This document shows positions 1 to 6,965 of a stretch of DNA of 6,965 bases, piece by piece; position 1 is the first letter of the stretch; each line of letters starts with the position of its first letter. Source of the DNA: SCUN01 sp964343975 (GTDB lineage: Bacteria; Acidobacteriota; Vicinamibacteria; Vicinamibacterales; SCN-69-37); assembly GCA_964343975.1 (NCBI GenBank), contig CAYFLU010000174.1, forward strand, positions 1 through 6,965, written 5' to 3'. Under the pieces are notes generated by a model that was not told the origin of the DNA, searched no databases, and saw only the letters and a list, made by a program, of their open reading frames with translations. The position numbers and the translations under genes are program-made.

Positions 1-515
1 CCCCCGCCCTGTGCCGGCGCCGACACGCGCGTGCACGTGTAGTCGCTCAGCGAACAGCGAATGCGATTGGCCACGGCCGAGGCCGCCGCGGCGCCGCCAC
101 CCGCACGACCCGCGCCGCCCGGCGCGTATTCGACGGCGCCCTGCCCATCAGCAAACGTAACTGTCGTGAACGGCAGCGTGATCGCGGTGACGTTCCCGCC
201 CTGCAGCGCATTGATCCCGGCTGCGAGCTTCGCATGATCGAACGCCGGCGCCTTGGTCGCGGACGCCGGATCCACGAGCATGAACTCCGCCCCGCCCTTC
301 ACCGTGACGCGATACCAGAACTTGCCGCTCGACCCGATCCAGTTCGGCGCGTCGGCCTGGTGATACACCTTGTTGCTCGTGCGCTCGCGCACCGAATTCG
401 ATCGGTCGTAGTCGGCCTTGAGGCTGTCGGACGCCGACGGCGTCTGCGCGCCCACATACGTCGTCAGTGCAGCGACGACGCCAACGATGCCGACAAGGAT
501 GCTGGTCCGTTTCAT
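1..515 (-). CDS. Exported S9-family (prolyl oligopeptidase / DPP-IV-like) peptidase, N-terminal part, cut by left edge
   Basis: The frame is open from ATG at 515 down to the window edge: 171 codons with no stop. The start is preceded by GGGAGA, a plausible Shine-Dalgarno about 6 nt upstream. Residues 1-23 form a signal peptide (Lys-Arg, hydrophobic core, cleavage after VGA before Gln24), so the product is exported to the periplasm or envelope. The mature N-terminus carries W59-I-G, F66-W-Y, the K-G-G/E-F-x-x-V-D stretch at 73-82 and A-F-D-H at 91-94. I associate this pattern with the region preceding the beta-propeller of S9 exopeptidases in Acidobacteria. An Ala/Gly-rich stretch lies at 133-147, followed by two cysteines (C154, C161) seven residues apart that could form a disulfide. 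The propeller and the Ser-Asp-His catalytic domain would lie beyond the window and cannot be seen, so the peptidase assignment rests on the N-terminal pattern alone. An alternative is another propeller-type exported protein. It is divergent from the cyclophilin gene. Confidence 0.72.
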   Translation of the reverse strand, partial: MKRTSILVGIVGVVAALTTYVGAQTPSASDSLKADYDRSNSVRERTSNKVYHQADAPNWIGSSGKFWYRVTVKGGAEFMLVDPASATKAPAFDHAKLAAGINALQGGNVTAITLPFTTVTFADGQGAVEYAPGGAGRAGGGAAAASAVANRIRCSLSDYTCTRVSAPAQGG

Positions 516-609
516 GGCGGTCTCCCGGTTGCGCCGAGTGTCGCACAGACCGCGCGGAACACGACGATTCAATTGGCGAATGGGTGAATTGGCGCGGTAG
601 GCTCTCGCC
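516..609. promoter_or_regulatory. Divergent intergenic region, peptidase / cyclophilin
   Basis: This 94-bp gap separates the two divergent starts and must hold both promoters unless transcription begins inside a gene. It contains the octamer AATTGGCG twice in direct orientation (571-578 and 587-594, 16 bp apart). An overlapping short inverted repeat ATTCA/TGAAT lies at 567-571 and 585-589. These AT-richer repeats stand out from the GC-rich surroundings and could be an operator. I cannot assign a convincing -35/-10 pair on either strand, and nothing identifies a regulator. Confidence 0.3.
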
Positions 610-1248
610 ATGCGCGTTGTTGCCATCGCCCTGTCGTTCGTCGCCTTCGCGGCGCAAGCCGCGTCGCCATTGCTCCACCCCGAGTCGGCGGAGTTCACGA
701 AGCCCGCGCCGGCGGTGTCGCGGCTCACCTTGCAGACGTCGAAGGGCGACGTCGTGGTCGAGGTCACGCGCGCGTGGGCGCCGCTCGGCGCCGACCGTTT
801 CTACAACCTCGCGCGTCTCGGATACTACGACGACATGCGCCTACATCGCGTGTCGGGCACGAAGTGGGCGCAGTTCGGCATCAACGGCACGCCGGCGATC
901 GCGAAGGCGTGGCGCACGGCGACCTTCCCCGACGATCCCTTCGTGCCCGAGCACTCGAACGTGCGGGGCACGATCGCCTTCGCCTACAAAGAGAAGAACG
1001 CGCGGACGACGCAGGTGTTCATCAACCTGCAGGACAACGCCGCCACCCACGACACGGAACCCTTCGTGCCCTTCGGCCGCATCGTCAGCGGCATGGACGT
1101 GGTCGATCGCTGGAACAAGGAGTACGGCGAAGACGCGGGCGGCGGCATCCGCGCGGGCAAGCAGGATCCGCTCTTCGACGGCGGCAACACCTACATCGAC
1201 CGGATGTGGCCGCGGCTCGACCGGATCATCAAGGTTCGGATCAATTAG
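610..1248 (+). CDS. Exported cyclophilin-type peptidyl-prolyl cis-trans isomerase
   Basis: The 212-residue protein catalyses cis-trans isomerisation of Xaa-Pro bonds and probably helps fold proteins in the periplasm. Residues 1-18 form a signal peptide (short basic start, hydrophobic core, A-Q-A-A cleavage region). The cyclophilin domain spans about 38-210. It begins with a strand ending in K-G-D-V-V-V-E-V, followed by the A-P-x-x-x-x-R-F-Y-N-L helix at 57-68, the catalytic-loop L-H-R-V at 78-81 with Gln88, the T-Q-V-F-I-N strand at 134-139, and F-G-R-I-V-S-G-M-D-V-V-D at 155-166. The catalytic arginine (R80), Gln88 and Phe137 match family positions. The tryptophan and histidine of the cyclosporin-binding wall in human CypA appear replaced. 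The start follows an in-frame TAG at 598-600 and is the first ATG after it; no strong ribosome site is visible. The 43-bp gap to the response regulator would allow read-through. The family call is firm; the client proteins are unknown. Confidence 0.93.
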   Translation: MRVVAIALSFVAFAAQAASPLLHPESAEFTKPAPAVSRLTLQTSKGDVVVEVTRAWAPLGADRFYNLARLGYYDDMRLHRVSGTKWAQFGINGTPAIAKAWRTATFPDDPFVPEHSNVRGTIAFAYKEKNARTTQVFINLQDNAATHDTEPFVPFGRIVSGMDVVDRWNKEYGEDAGGGIRAGKQDPLFDGGNTYIDRMWPRLDRIIKVRIN

Positions 1249-1291
1249 CGGGACCATTCGGCGGTTCGCCCGGTAACATGTCTGTACTGAG

Positions 1292-2670
<1,379 letters not shown>

Positions 2671-2671
<1 letters not shown>

Positions 2672-4134
2672 TGGCCTTCCGCGTCGGTCTGAAAGCGAAG
2701 CAGGTCGTCGGCGTCACGTTCATCGTGGCGCTCGCGATCGCCGTGCTGTCGGTCGTGTACCTCGGCCTGATGGTGCAGATCTGGCTAACCGAAACGCAGG
2801 CCGCCGGCGATCTCGTGGCCAAGGCCGCGTTCCAGCGTGCATTCGCCGTCGCCGCCAGCGACACGACCGGCGACCTCGCCGCTGCGCTCCAGAACGATCC
2901 CGGCCTCCGCTCGATCCTCGAGTCGTCGATCTACTCCGACACGGTCACCTTCGCCGCGATCACCGACGCGCGCGGCGTCGTGATCGCGCACAACGACCCG
3001 AGTCAGGTCGGCACGACACTCGCCATTCGCGGCCCGCTGAAGCAGCTCGTCGCCGAAAGCACCGTGCGGCAGCTCCGCGCGATCTATCAACCCGGCGGCG
3101 GCACCTACGACGTCGCGCAGCCCCTGCTCTTTGCCGGCGGCTCCGCCTTCGGCTCGATTCACGTCGGCGTGTCCACGCTGCTCATCCGCAGCCAGTTGAA
3201 CGAAGCGCTCGGCAACCTGAAGTGGCCGATCCTCGGCGTCCTCGCCGGCACCGTCTTCATCGCCATGCTCCTCGCCAACGTCGTCTTGCGGCCGATCTCC
3301 GTGATCAGTAGCGGCGTGGCGCGCCTCGGCCGCGGCGAGTTCGACGCGGCCGTTGATCTGCCCGACGACGCGGAGTTGCGTGACGTCGGCGAATCGATGC
3401 GCGCGATCGGCGCCCGGCTCGCGGCCGGCGGCGACGACGCCACGCAGCGCGACGCCAAGCGCCTCGTGGCGCTGAGCCGGCTCTCGGCCGGCATCGCGCA
3501 CGAGATCAAGAACCCGCTCAACGCGATGTCGATCCACCTCGAGTTGTTGCGCACGCAATTCAGCGGGTCGCGCGAGGCACTCGAGCATCTGCGCGTGATC
3601 ATGAGCCAGCTGCGCCGGCTCGACGAGGTCGTGCAGACGTTCCTGAAGTTCTCGCGCCCCGAGCAGCTCGCGCTCAAGCCGACGTCGCTGCTCGCGATGC
3701 TCGACGACATCAAGCACATCGCGGAAGCCGAAGGCGAACGCGCGGGCGTGCGGGTGGTCGTGGACTGCCCCGCCGACCTCCCCGACGTGCGCGCCGATGC
3801 GTCGTCGCTCCAGAACGCGCTCCTGAATCTGGCGCTGAATGGCGTGCAGGCGATGCCGGGCGGCGGCACGCTGCGCATCACGGCCACCGCGGCGGATCGG
3901 CACCACATCGCCGTGCGCGTGAGCGATCTCGGCGTCGGAATTCCGGCCGAGCATCTCGACAAGATCTTCAATCTCTACTTCACGACAAAAGACAACGGCA
4001 CGGGCATCGGCCTGGCGATGGTCTATCGCACGATCCAGTTGCACGACGGCGACATCACCGTAGAGTCGGCGCCGGGCCGCGGGACGACGTTCACCGTCAC
4101 CCTGCCGGCCGCGGCCGCGGAAACCGGGCGATAA
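2671..4134 (+). CDS. Membrane sensor histidine kinase (extracytoplasmic sensor, HAMP, HisKA, HATPase_c)
   Basis: The 487-residue kinase is predicted to sit in the inner membrane and phosphorylate the adjacent sigma-54 regulator. A first membrane segment (about 12-35) and a second (about 186-206) flank an extracytoplasmic domain of about 150 residues. Its strand F-A-A-I-T-D-A-R-G-V-V-I-A-H at 94-107 and the following V-G-T-T resemble Cache/PAS-like sensor folds. A HAMP linker starts at R207-P208 and runs to about 255. The dimerisation helix carries the phospho-accepting His277 in A-H-E-I-K-N-P-L. The ATP-binding domain shows the N box (N386, N390), the G1 box D-L-G-V-G-I at 419-424, the F box F-N-L-Y-F-T-T-K at 433-440 and the G2 box G-T-G-I-G-L at 443-448. 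Leucine in G1 replaces the usual Thr/Asn, a mild variation. There is no receiver and no obvious cytoplasmic PAS, so input is probably from the periplasm. It ends with tandem stops (TAA TAG, 4132-4137), 7 bp before the lipoprotein gene. Confidence 0.96.
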
Positions 4135-4141
4135 TAGCCGT

Positions 4142-4690
4142 ATGGCTTCGCGGACTCTCTGGCTGGCGATCGGCGCCACCGCGCTGCTGGCAACGGCGTG
4201 CGGCGGCGCGAAGGCGCAGCCGGTCATGCCCGACGGCCAGCCGCTCGTGGTCCCCGCTGCGCCCGCGCACGTCGTCGTGCCCGCGGCGCCGGAGCCGCCG
4301 CCACCGCCCGTGCTCGATACACCGGTGACAACGCCCACGGTGCCGGCCGGATCGAATGCGTCGCGCGTCCGCACGGATCCGCCGCCACGTCCCGCGCCGC
4401 CACCGCAAACACCGCCCGTGCAGCAGGCGCCGGCCCCCGCCGCGCCCACGCCGCTCGAGGCCTCGCCGAATCAGATTGAGCTGGAGCAGAAGGCCACGGG
4501 GCTCATCGGCACCGCCGAGAAAGCGCTCGAACGGATCGACCCGAAGGCGCTGAACGCCGACGCGCGCGCGCAGTACGACACGGCGAAGCGCTTCATCGTG
4601 CAGGCCAAGTCGGCGCTCACCGCGAAGAACATCGTGTATGCGTGGCAGCTCGCCGACAAGGCGAACACCATCGCGACGTTGTTGAAGTAG
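4142..4690 (+). CDS. Proline-rich lipoprotein of unknown function in the two-component operon
   Basis: This 182-residue predicted lipoprotein has a signal peptide ending in lipobox L-A-T-A-C, with the lipidated cysteine at position 20. Glycines follow at +2 and +3 and there is no aspartate at +2, so retention in the inner membrane by the classical Asp rule is not suggested. Residues about 38-108 are an extended Pro/Ala-rich linker including a run of five prolines (52-56), long enough to span part of the periplasm. Residues about 112-182 are predicted helical, probably two or three amphipathic helices with regularly spaced alanines, leucines and charged residues. I do not recognise a named domain; a short TPR-like or YfgM-like hairpin bundle is possible. 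The gene starts 7 bp after the kinase without a clear ribosome site, so it is probably the third gene of the operon and translated by reinitiation. A role as accessory sensor, kinase modulator or simple passenger cannot be separated from sequence. Confidence 0.87.
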   Translation: MASRTLWLAIGATALLATACGGAKAQPVMPDGQPLVVPAAPAHVVVPAAPEPPPPPVLDTPVTTPTVPAGSNASRVRTDPPPRPAPPPQTPPVQQAPAPAAPTPLEASPNQIELEQKATGLIGTAEKALERIDPKALNADARAQYDTAKRFIVQAKSALTAKNIVYAWQLADKANTIATLLK

Positions 4691-4697
4691 GTCTTAT

Positions 4698-4716
4698 CCG
4701 CCGCTGCGCGCGGCGG
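4698..4716. terminator. GC hairpin between convergent genes, possible bidirectional terminator
   Basis: Seven perfect base pairs (CCGCCGC at 4698-4704 with GCGGCGG at 4710-4716) close a five-base loop. It lies in the 35-bp gap between the stops of the convergent genes, 8 bp past one and 10 bp past the other, as expected for a shared terminator. Neither side has a T-run, so it is not a canonical intrinsic terminator. Short GC hairpins are common in such DNA, which keeps the call tentative. Confidence 0.4.
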
Positions 4717-4725
4717 CTCCTGCCA

Positions 4726-5541
4726 CTACCAGCTGTTCTTGATCTGTTCCCACTCGGCGCGCATGGCGGCGACGAGGGCCGCCGACGCGCGCGCGTCGAG
4801 CGCGCGCGCCCGTTCGGGGATGATGGCGGCGACGACGAGCTGATCGATGTCGGTGCGCGCGCCCGGGTTGGTCTTGGCGCGAATCCACGCGGCGATGGCC
4901 GCATTCCAGGCGCGGTCGAGCGATGCGGTGCCGCGCGCACCCACCGCCAGCCAATAGCCGGCCGCGCTCGAGAGCGGCTCCCGCGCGAGTTCCGCTTCAC
5001 TGCGCTTCACGAGCCGCTCGTAGTAGGCATGGCGGCTCGCGTCGGGCACCAGTTGCGCGGCGCGGTCCACGGCGGTCGCCCACCAGTCGAAGAGTTTCTC
5101 GTGAGCGTGCGGATCCGCCGCGAGCGATTCGGTCGGCGTGGCGAGCGCCACTTCCAGCAACTCCGCCGCGGCGCCGGGCCGGCCTTCGAAGAACACGGTG
5201 AGGCCGAGACCGATCGTGAGGTCGCGCCGGTCGACGCCCGAGAGCGTGGCGGCGTTCACCGCATTGAGTGCCACATGCGCCGACACGAGGTCGTCGCCAT
5301 TGGCGTGCTGGTCGAACCGCCCGAGATAGGCGCGGCCCAGAACCACACCCGCGGCGGCCGCGAGCGACGGCACTTTCTTCGCGTCGAGCGCCGCGGTGAT
5401 GGCCTGATCGAACTGGCCGCCGTTGAGCGCTTGCCGCGCCCGCCCGAGGAGGGCCAACTGGTCGGGCGTCTGCGCCAGCACAGGAGTGGCCAGGCACAGC
5501 AGGGCCACAAACACCCCGGCAATTCGGCTCCAGATACGCAT
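4726..5541 (-). CDS. Exported helical-repeat (TPR-like) protein of unknown function
   Basis: The 271-residue protein has a signal peptide at 1-23 (Arg-rich start, core from about 8 to 20, cleavage after V-L-A before Gln24), so it is probably periplasmic. The mature part is almost entirely helical and alanine-rich. Residues 28-56 (L-G-R-A-R-Q-A-L-N-G-G-Q-F-D-Q-A) fit a tetratricopeptide unit, and later segments at about 63-98, 105-134 and 193-222 look like degenerate repeats. The last helix ends in E-W-E-x-I-K at 263-268. No catalytic motif is visible. TPR-like proteins usually act as protein-interaction scaffolds, but no partner can be named here. The start at 5541 is chosen because it begins the signal peptide directly; the upstream GGATGG is a modest ribosome site. 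The gene diverges from the VWA gene and converges on the lipoprotein gene of the signalling operon, so it is its own transcription unit. Confidence 0.85.
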   Translation of the reverse strand: MRIWSRIAGVFVALLCLATPVLAQTPDQLALLGRARQALNGGQFDQAITAALDAKKVPSLAAAAGVVLGRAYLGRFDQHANGDDLVSAHVALNAVNAATLSGVDRRDLTIGLGLTVFFEGRPGAAAELLEVALATPTESLAADPHAHEKLFDWWATAVDRAAQLVPDASRHAYYERLVKRSEAELAREPLSSAAGYWLAVGARGTASLDRAWNAAIAAWIRAKTNPGARTDIDQLVVAAIIPERARALDARASAALVAAMRAEWEQIKNSW

Positions 5542-5621
5542 CGCCCATCCACTCTAAACCATGTCGTTCTTGCGCGTTGGCGGGCGCCGGCGCGTATTTC
5601 TTACCGCCGGCCACCCCGTAG

Positions 5622-5639
5622 ATTGCACATCGCTGCCCA
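5622..5639 (-). promoter_or_regulatory. Weak sigma-54-like match facing the TPR-like gene
   Basis: Read on the minus strand, TGGGCAG, four bases, then GTGCA keeps the GG and GC pairs exactly ten bases apart, as sigma-54 promoters require. It matches 8 of the 12 consensus positions. Transcription would start near 5613, leaving a leader of about 70 nt before the ATG at 5541. A match of this quality is expected by chance in GC-rich DNA, so it is listed mainly because of its better neighbour on the other strand. Confidence 0.2.
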
Positions 5640-5657
5640 GACCTGCCCTTGTACGAG

Positions 5658-5673
5658 TGGCACGTCTCTTGAT
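5658..5673 (+). promoter_or_regulatory. Sigma-54 (-24/-12) promoter candidate upstream of the VWA gene
   Basis: TGGCACG at 5658-5664, four bases, then TTGAT at 5669-5673. Against the sigma-54 consensus TGGCACG-N4-TTGC(A/T) this is 11 of 12, with exact spacing. The one mismatch is the C of the -12 GC pair, normally a very conserved base, so activity could be weak or the match fortuitous. The expected transcription start is near 5684, only about 3 nt before the VWA ATG at 5687. A complete sigma-54 activator is encoded in the same window. A competing reading is a sigma-70-like pair, TTGTAC (5649-5654) and TATATC (5673-5678) 18 bp apart, which is a poorer match. Confidence 0.45.
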
Positions 5674-5686
5674 ATATCTGATAGGC

Positions 5687-6640
5687 ATGTCTTGGCGGCA
5701 TTCAGCCTCCCTGGGCCCGTTGACCCTCCTCCAGATCGGCGTCCTGCTGGGCGTCGTGTCGGCGGCCGGTTCGGCGCAGGATCCGGTGCGCCCCGACATG
5801 CCGTCGTTCAAGTCGTCGGCGACCCAGGTCGCGGTGACGGCGGCGGTGCGCGAGGCCAACGGCACGCCGGTGACCACGCTCAAACGCGACGACTTCGAGA
5901 TTCTTGATAACGGCTCGTCGCGGCCCATCACGAGCTTCTGGTTCGAGCCGTCGGCCGCCTCCGTGGTCGTCCTCTTTGATCGCAGCGGCAGCATGCGGCT
6001 GGCCGACAAGCTCGACATCGGCCGTGACAGCGTGCGGCAGCTGCTCGGCTGGCTCGATGCAGGTGTGGACCGCGTGTCGCTCCTCGGCTTCGATCACGAC
6101 GTCGCGCGGCTCGAGCCGTTCACGACCGTGCCGGGTCGCGTGCTTGCGGATCTCGCGAACGTTGACGCGTTCGGCACGACGGCGCTTCTCGATGCGATGC
6201 CGACGGCGGCCAACGAAGTCGCCGACCTGCGCACGCGCCGTGCGGTAGTGGTCGTCACCGACGGGCTTGATACAGAAAGCCGCCACACCGTGGCGAGTGT
6301 CTCGCGCTTTGCGGCCGGCATCGACGTGCCGGTGTATGTGCTCGTCACGGCCCCGGCGGTGGATCATGCGCGGCTCGCGGCCGCCACAGCGCGTTCCACC
6401 GGCGATCTCGCGGAGATCGCGCGCCGCACCGGCGGCGAGGCGTTCGTCGTGACGACCGCGAGCGAGATCATGAAGGCGACGCGCACGATCGCGTCGGATC
6501 TTCATCACCAGTATCTGATGGCGTTCGCCTCGGACGGCACGCCCGGATGGCACGCGCTCGATGTGCGTGTGCGGCAGCAGAAATTGCTCGTGCGTGCGCG
6601 GACCGGCTATGACGCCGGCGTGCGCACCGCGAGTCACTGA
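5687..6640 (+). CDS. Exported VWA-domain protein, acidobacterial VWFA-related family (TIGR03436 type)
   Basis: From the ATG at 5687 the product is 317 residues. A signal peptide covers 1-30 (Arg4, His5, hydrophobic core 12-27, cleavage after G-S-A before Gln31), so it is secreted or periplasmic. The frame is open back to 5561, but the extra 42 codons would bury the signal peptide and run through the promoter-like region, so I prefer 5687. A beta-rich segment at about 45-90 ends in D-D-F-E-I-L-D-N-G and R-P-I-T-S-F, typical of this family. The VWA domain (about 92-260) has a complete metal-binding MIDAS: D98-x-S100-x-S102 in F-D-R-S-G-S-M, a threonine in F-G-T-T-A-L (164/165), and D192 in V-V-T-D-G-L-D. 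The C-terminus has Q-Y-L-M-A-F and R-A-R-T-G-Y, the family's closing motifs. VWA domains bind partners through a metal ion; this protein's ligand is unknown. A coiled-coil lipoprotein gene follows after 23 bp, probably in the same operon. Confidence 0.92.
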   Translation: MSWRHSASLGPLTLLQIGVLLGVVSAAGSAQDPVRPDMPSFKSSATQVAVTAAVREANGTPVTTLKRDDFEILDNGSSRPITSFWFEPSAASVVVLFDRSGSMRLADKLDIGRDSVRQLLGWLDAGVDRVSLLGFDHDVARLEPFTTVPGRVLADLANVDAFGTTALLDAMPTAANEVADLRTRRAVVVVTDGLDTESRHTVASVSRFAAGIDVPVYVLVTAPAVDHARLAAATARSTGDLAEIARRTGGEAFVVTTASEIMKATRTIASDLHHQYLMAFASDGTPGWHALDVRVRQQKLLVRARTGYDAGVRTASH

Positions 6641-6651
6641 CGAAGAGCCCC

Positions 6652-6658
6652 AAGGAGG
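6652..6658 (+). promoter_or_regulatory. Strong Shine-Dalgarno AAGGAGG
   Basis: AAGGAGG lies 5 nt before the ATG at 6664. It is the only near-perfect Shine-Dalgarno in the window and fixes the lipoprotein start. It suggests this product is made in large amounts, as abundant structural lipoproteins of the Lpp/OmpA type are. Confidence 0.85.
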
Positions 6659-6663
6659 CACTG

Positions 6664-6965
6664 ATGCGGAAACTGATGATCACCACGGTGGTTGTGGCGG
6701 TGGCGCTGGCGAGCAGCGCAGCCTGCGCGACGAAGAAATACGTGCAGGAACAGGTCGGCGGCGTGAGCCAGAAGGTCGACGGCGTGTCGAAGGCGGTCGA
6801 AGAGAACCAGCAGCGCACGCGCCAGAACGAAGACAAGATCGCGGGCGTCGACTCGAAGGCCGGCAAGGCTCAGGGCGCGGCGGACGCGGCGCAGCAGTCG
6901 GCCAACGCGGCCGGCTCGAAGGCGGATGCGGCCAACTCGGCGGCGGCCACGGCCAACGGCAAGGC
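6664..6965 (+). CDS. Coiled-coil envelope lipoprotein, possibly OmpA-family, N-terminal part, cut by right edge
   Basis: One hundred codons are visible with no stop. A signal peptide (R2, K3, core 5-17) leads to S-S-A-A-C, with the lipidated cysteine at 21. The -3 residue is Ser rather than the usual Leu, so the lipobox is slightly atypical. The mature start A-T-K-K-Y-V is followed by about 75 residues of predicted coiled coil: V-x-G-V-S-x-K-V-D-G-V-S repeats at 31-45, a charged E/Q/R segment at 46-60, then alanine-rich repeats (A-D-A-A, A-N-A-A, A-D-A-A-N) resembling the alanine-zipper of Lpp. In Acidobacteria such N-termini often precede a peptidoglycan-binding OmpA domain; that domain would lie past the edge and is not seen. 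Otherwise it could be a plain Lpp-like protein. It lies 23 bp after the VWA gene and is likely co-transcribed, though the strong ribosome site gives it independent translation. Confidence 0.85.
   Translation, partial: MRKLMITTVVVAVALASSAACATKKYVQEQVGGVSQKVDGVSKAVEENQQRTRQNEDKIAGVDSKAGKAQGAADAAQQSANAAGSKADAANSAAATANGK

Larger units (their letters stand above)
5542..5686. promoter_or_regulatory. Divergent intergenic region, TPR-like gene / VWA gene
   Basis: This 145-bp gap separates the divergent starts. It holds an AT-rich block next to the VWA gene (5669-5683), unusual in this window, and a perfect 10-bp palindrome GCGCCGGCGC at 5584-5593. If the sigma-54-like promoter at 5658-5673 is real, that palindrome lies about 95 bp upstream of the expected transcription start, a distance at which NtrC-type activators commonly bind. 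GC palindromes arise easily here, so this is only a candidate. Confidence 0.5.

Noticed and set aside
1260..1270. Small hairpin GGCG-GTT-CGCC between cyclophilin and regulator genes
   Set aside because: The stem is only 4 bp with no T-run, too weak to call a terminator; read-through into the regulator remains possible.
467..1276. Plus-strand frame of 269 codons over the cyclophilin gene
   Set aside because: It is almost all Arg, Ser, Thr and Pro, the typical out-of-frame reading of GC-rich coding DNA.
2785..4449. Minus-strand open frame of 554 codons opposite the kinase and lipoprotein
   Set aside because: It begins with Gly/Ala/Cys-rich low-complexity sequence opposite the proline-rich linker and continues as His/Arg/Asp-rich sequence with no domain. 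It is a product of high GC opposite genes with clear motifs.
4784..4797. Perfect 14-bp palindrome GACGCGCGCGCGTC
   Set aside because: It lies inside the TPR-like gene and encodes an Ala/Arg-rich helix; alternating GC is expected from that codon use.
4642..5907. Plus-strand open frame of 421 codons across the TPR-like gene and into the VWA gene
   Set aside because: It is Arg/Gly-rich, overlaps two better genes, crosses the convergent and divergent gaps, and has no domain or signal peptide.
5702..6661. Minus-strand open frame of 319 codons opposite the VWA gene
   Set aside because: Arg/His-rich shadow with no motif; the opposite strand has a full MIDAS VWA domain.

Overview
The window is very GC-rich and densely coded, with eight genes (two cut by the window edges) on both strands. 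It looks like chromosome from a soil-type Acidobacteriota, perhaps the Vicinamibacteria lineage. This placement is inferred from one VWA protein with the layout of the 'VWFA-related acidobacterial domain' family, from an S9-type exopeptidase N-terminus of a kind familiar from that phylum, and from GC-heavy wobble positions. No marker gene confirms it.

Region 1 (1-1248): two divergent genes share a 94-bp gap. On the minus strand is the N-terminal part of an exported S9 (prolyl oligopeptidase/DPP-IV-like) peptidase that runs off the left edge. On the plus strand is an exported cyclophilin-type peptidyl-prolyl isomerase.

Region 2 (1292-4690): three closely packed plus-strand genes form a signalling operon. 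They are a complete NtrC-family sigma-54-dependent response regulator, a membrane histidine kinase whose ATG overlaps the regulator's stop codon by one base (TGATG), and, 7 bp further on, a small proline-rich lipoprotein of unknown function. A GC hairpin lies in the short gap before a convergent gene.

Region 3 (4726-6965): a minus-strand exported helical-repeat (TPR-like) protein diverges from a plus-strand exported VWA-domain protein. The VWA gene is followed after 23 bp by a coiled-coil lipoprotein with a strong Shine-Dalgarno, cut by the right edge; it resembles the front half of OmpA-family lipoproteins. The 145-bp gap between the divergent genes carries a close match to a sigma-54 (-24/-12) promoter facing the VWA gene.

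The most useful hypothesis is a link between regions 2 and 3: the sigma-54 activator may control the VWA/lipoprotein pair through that promoter. Nearly every gene product is predicted to be exported or membrane-bound, so the theme is the cell envelope. I see no RNA genes, insertion sequences, phage genes, CRISPR arrays or defence genes. I see no clear sign of an undescribed enzymatic system; the least explained element is the lipoprotein attached to the two-component operon.
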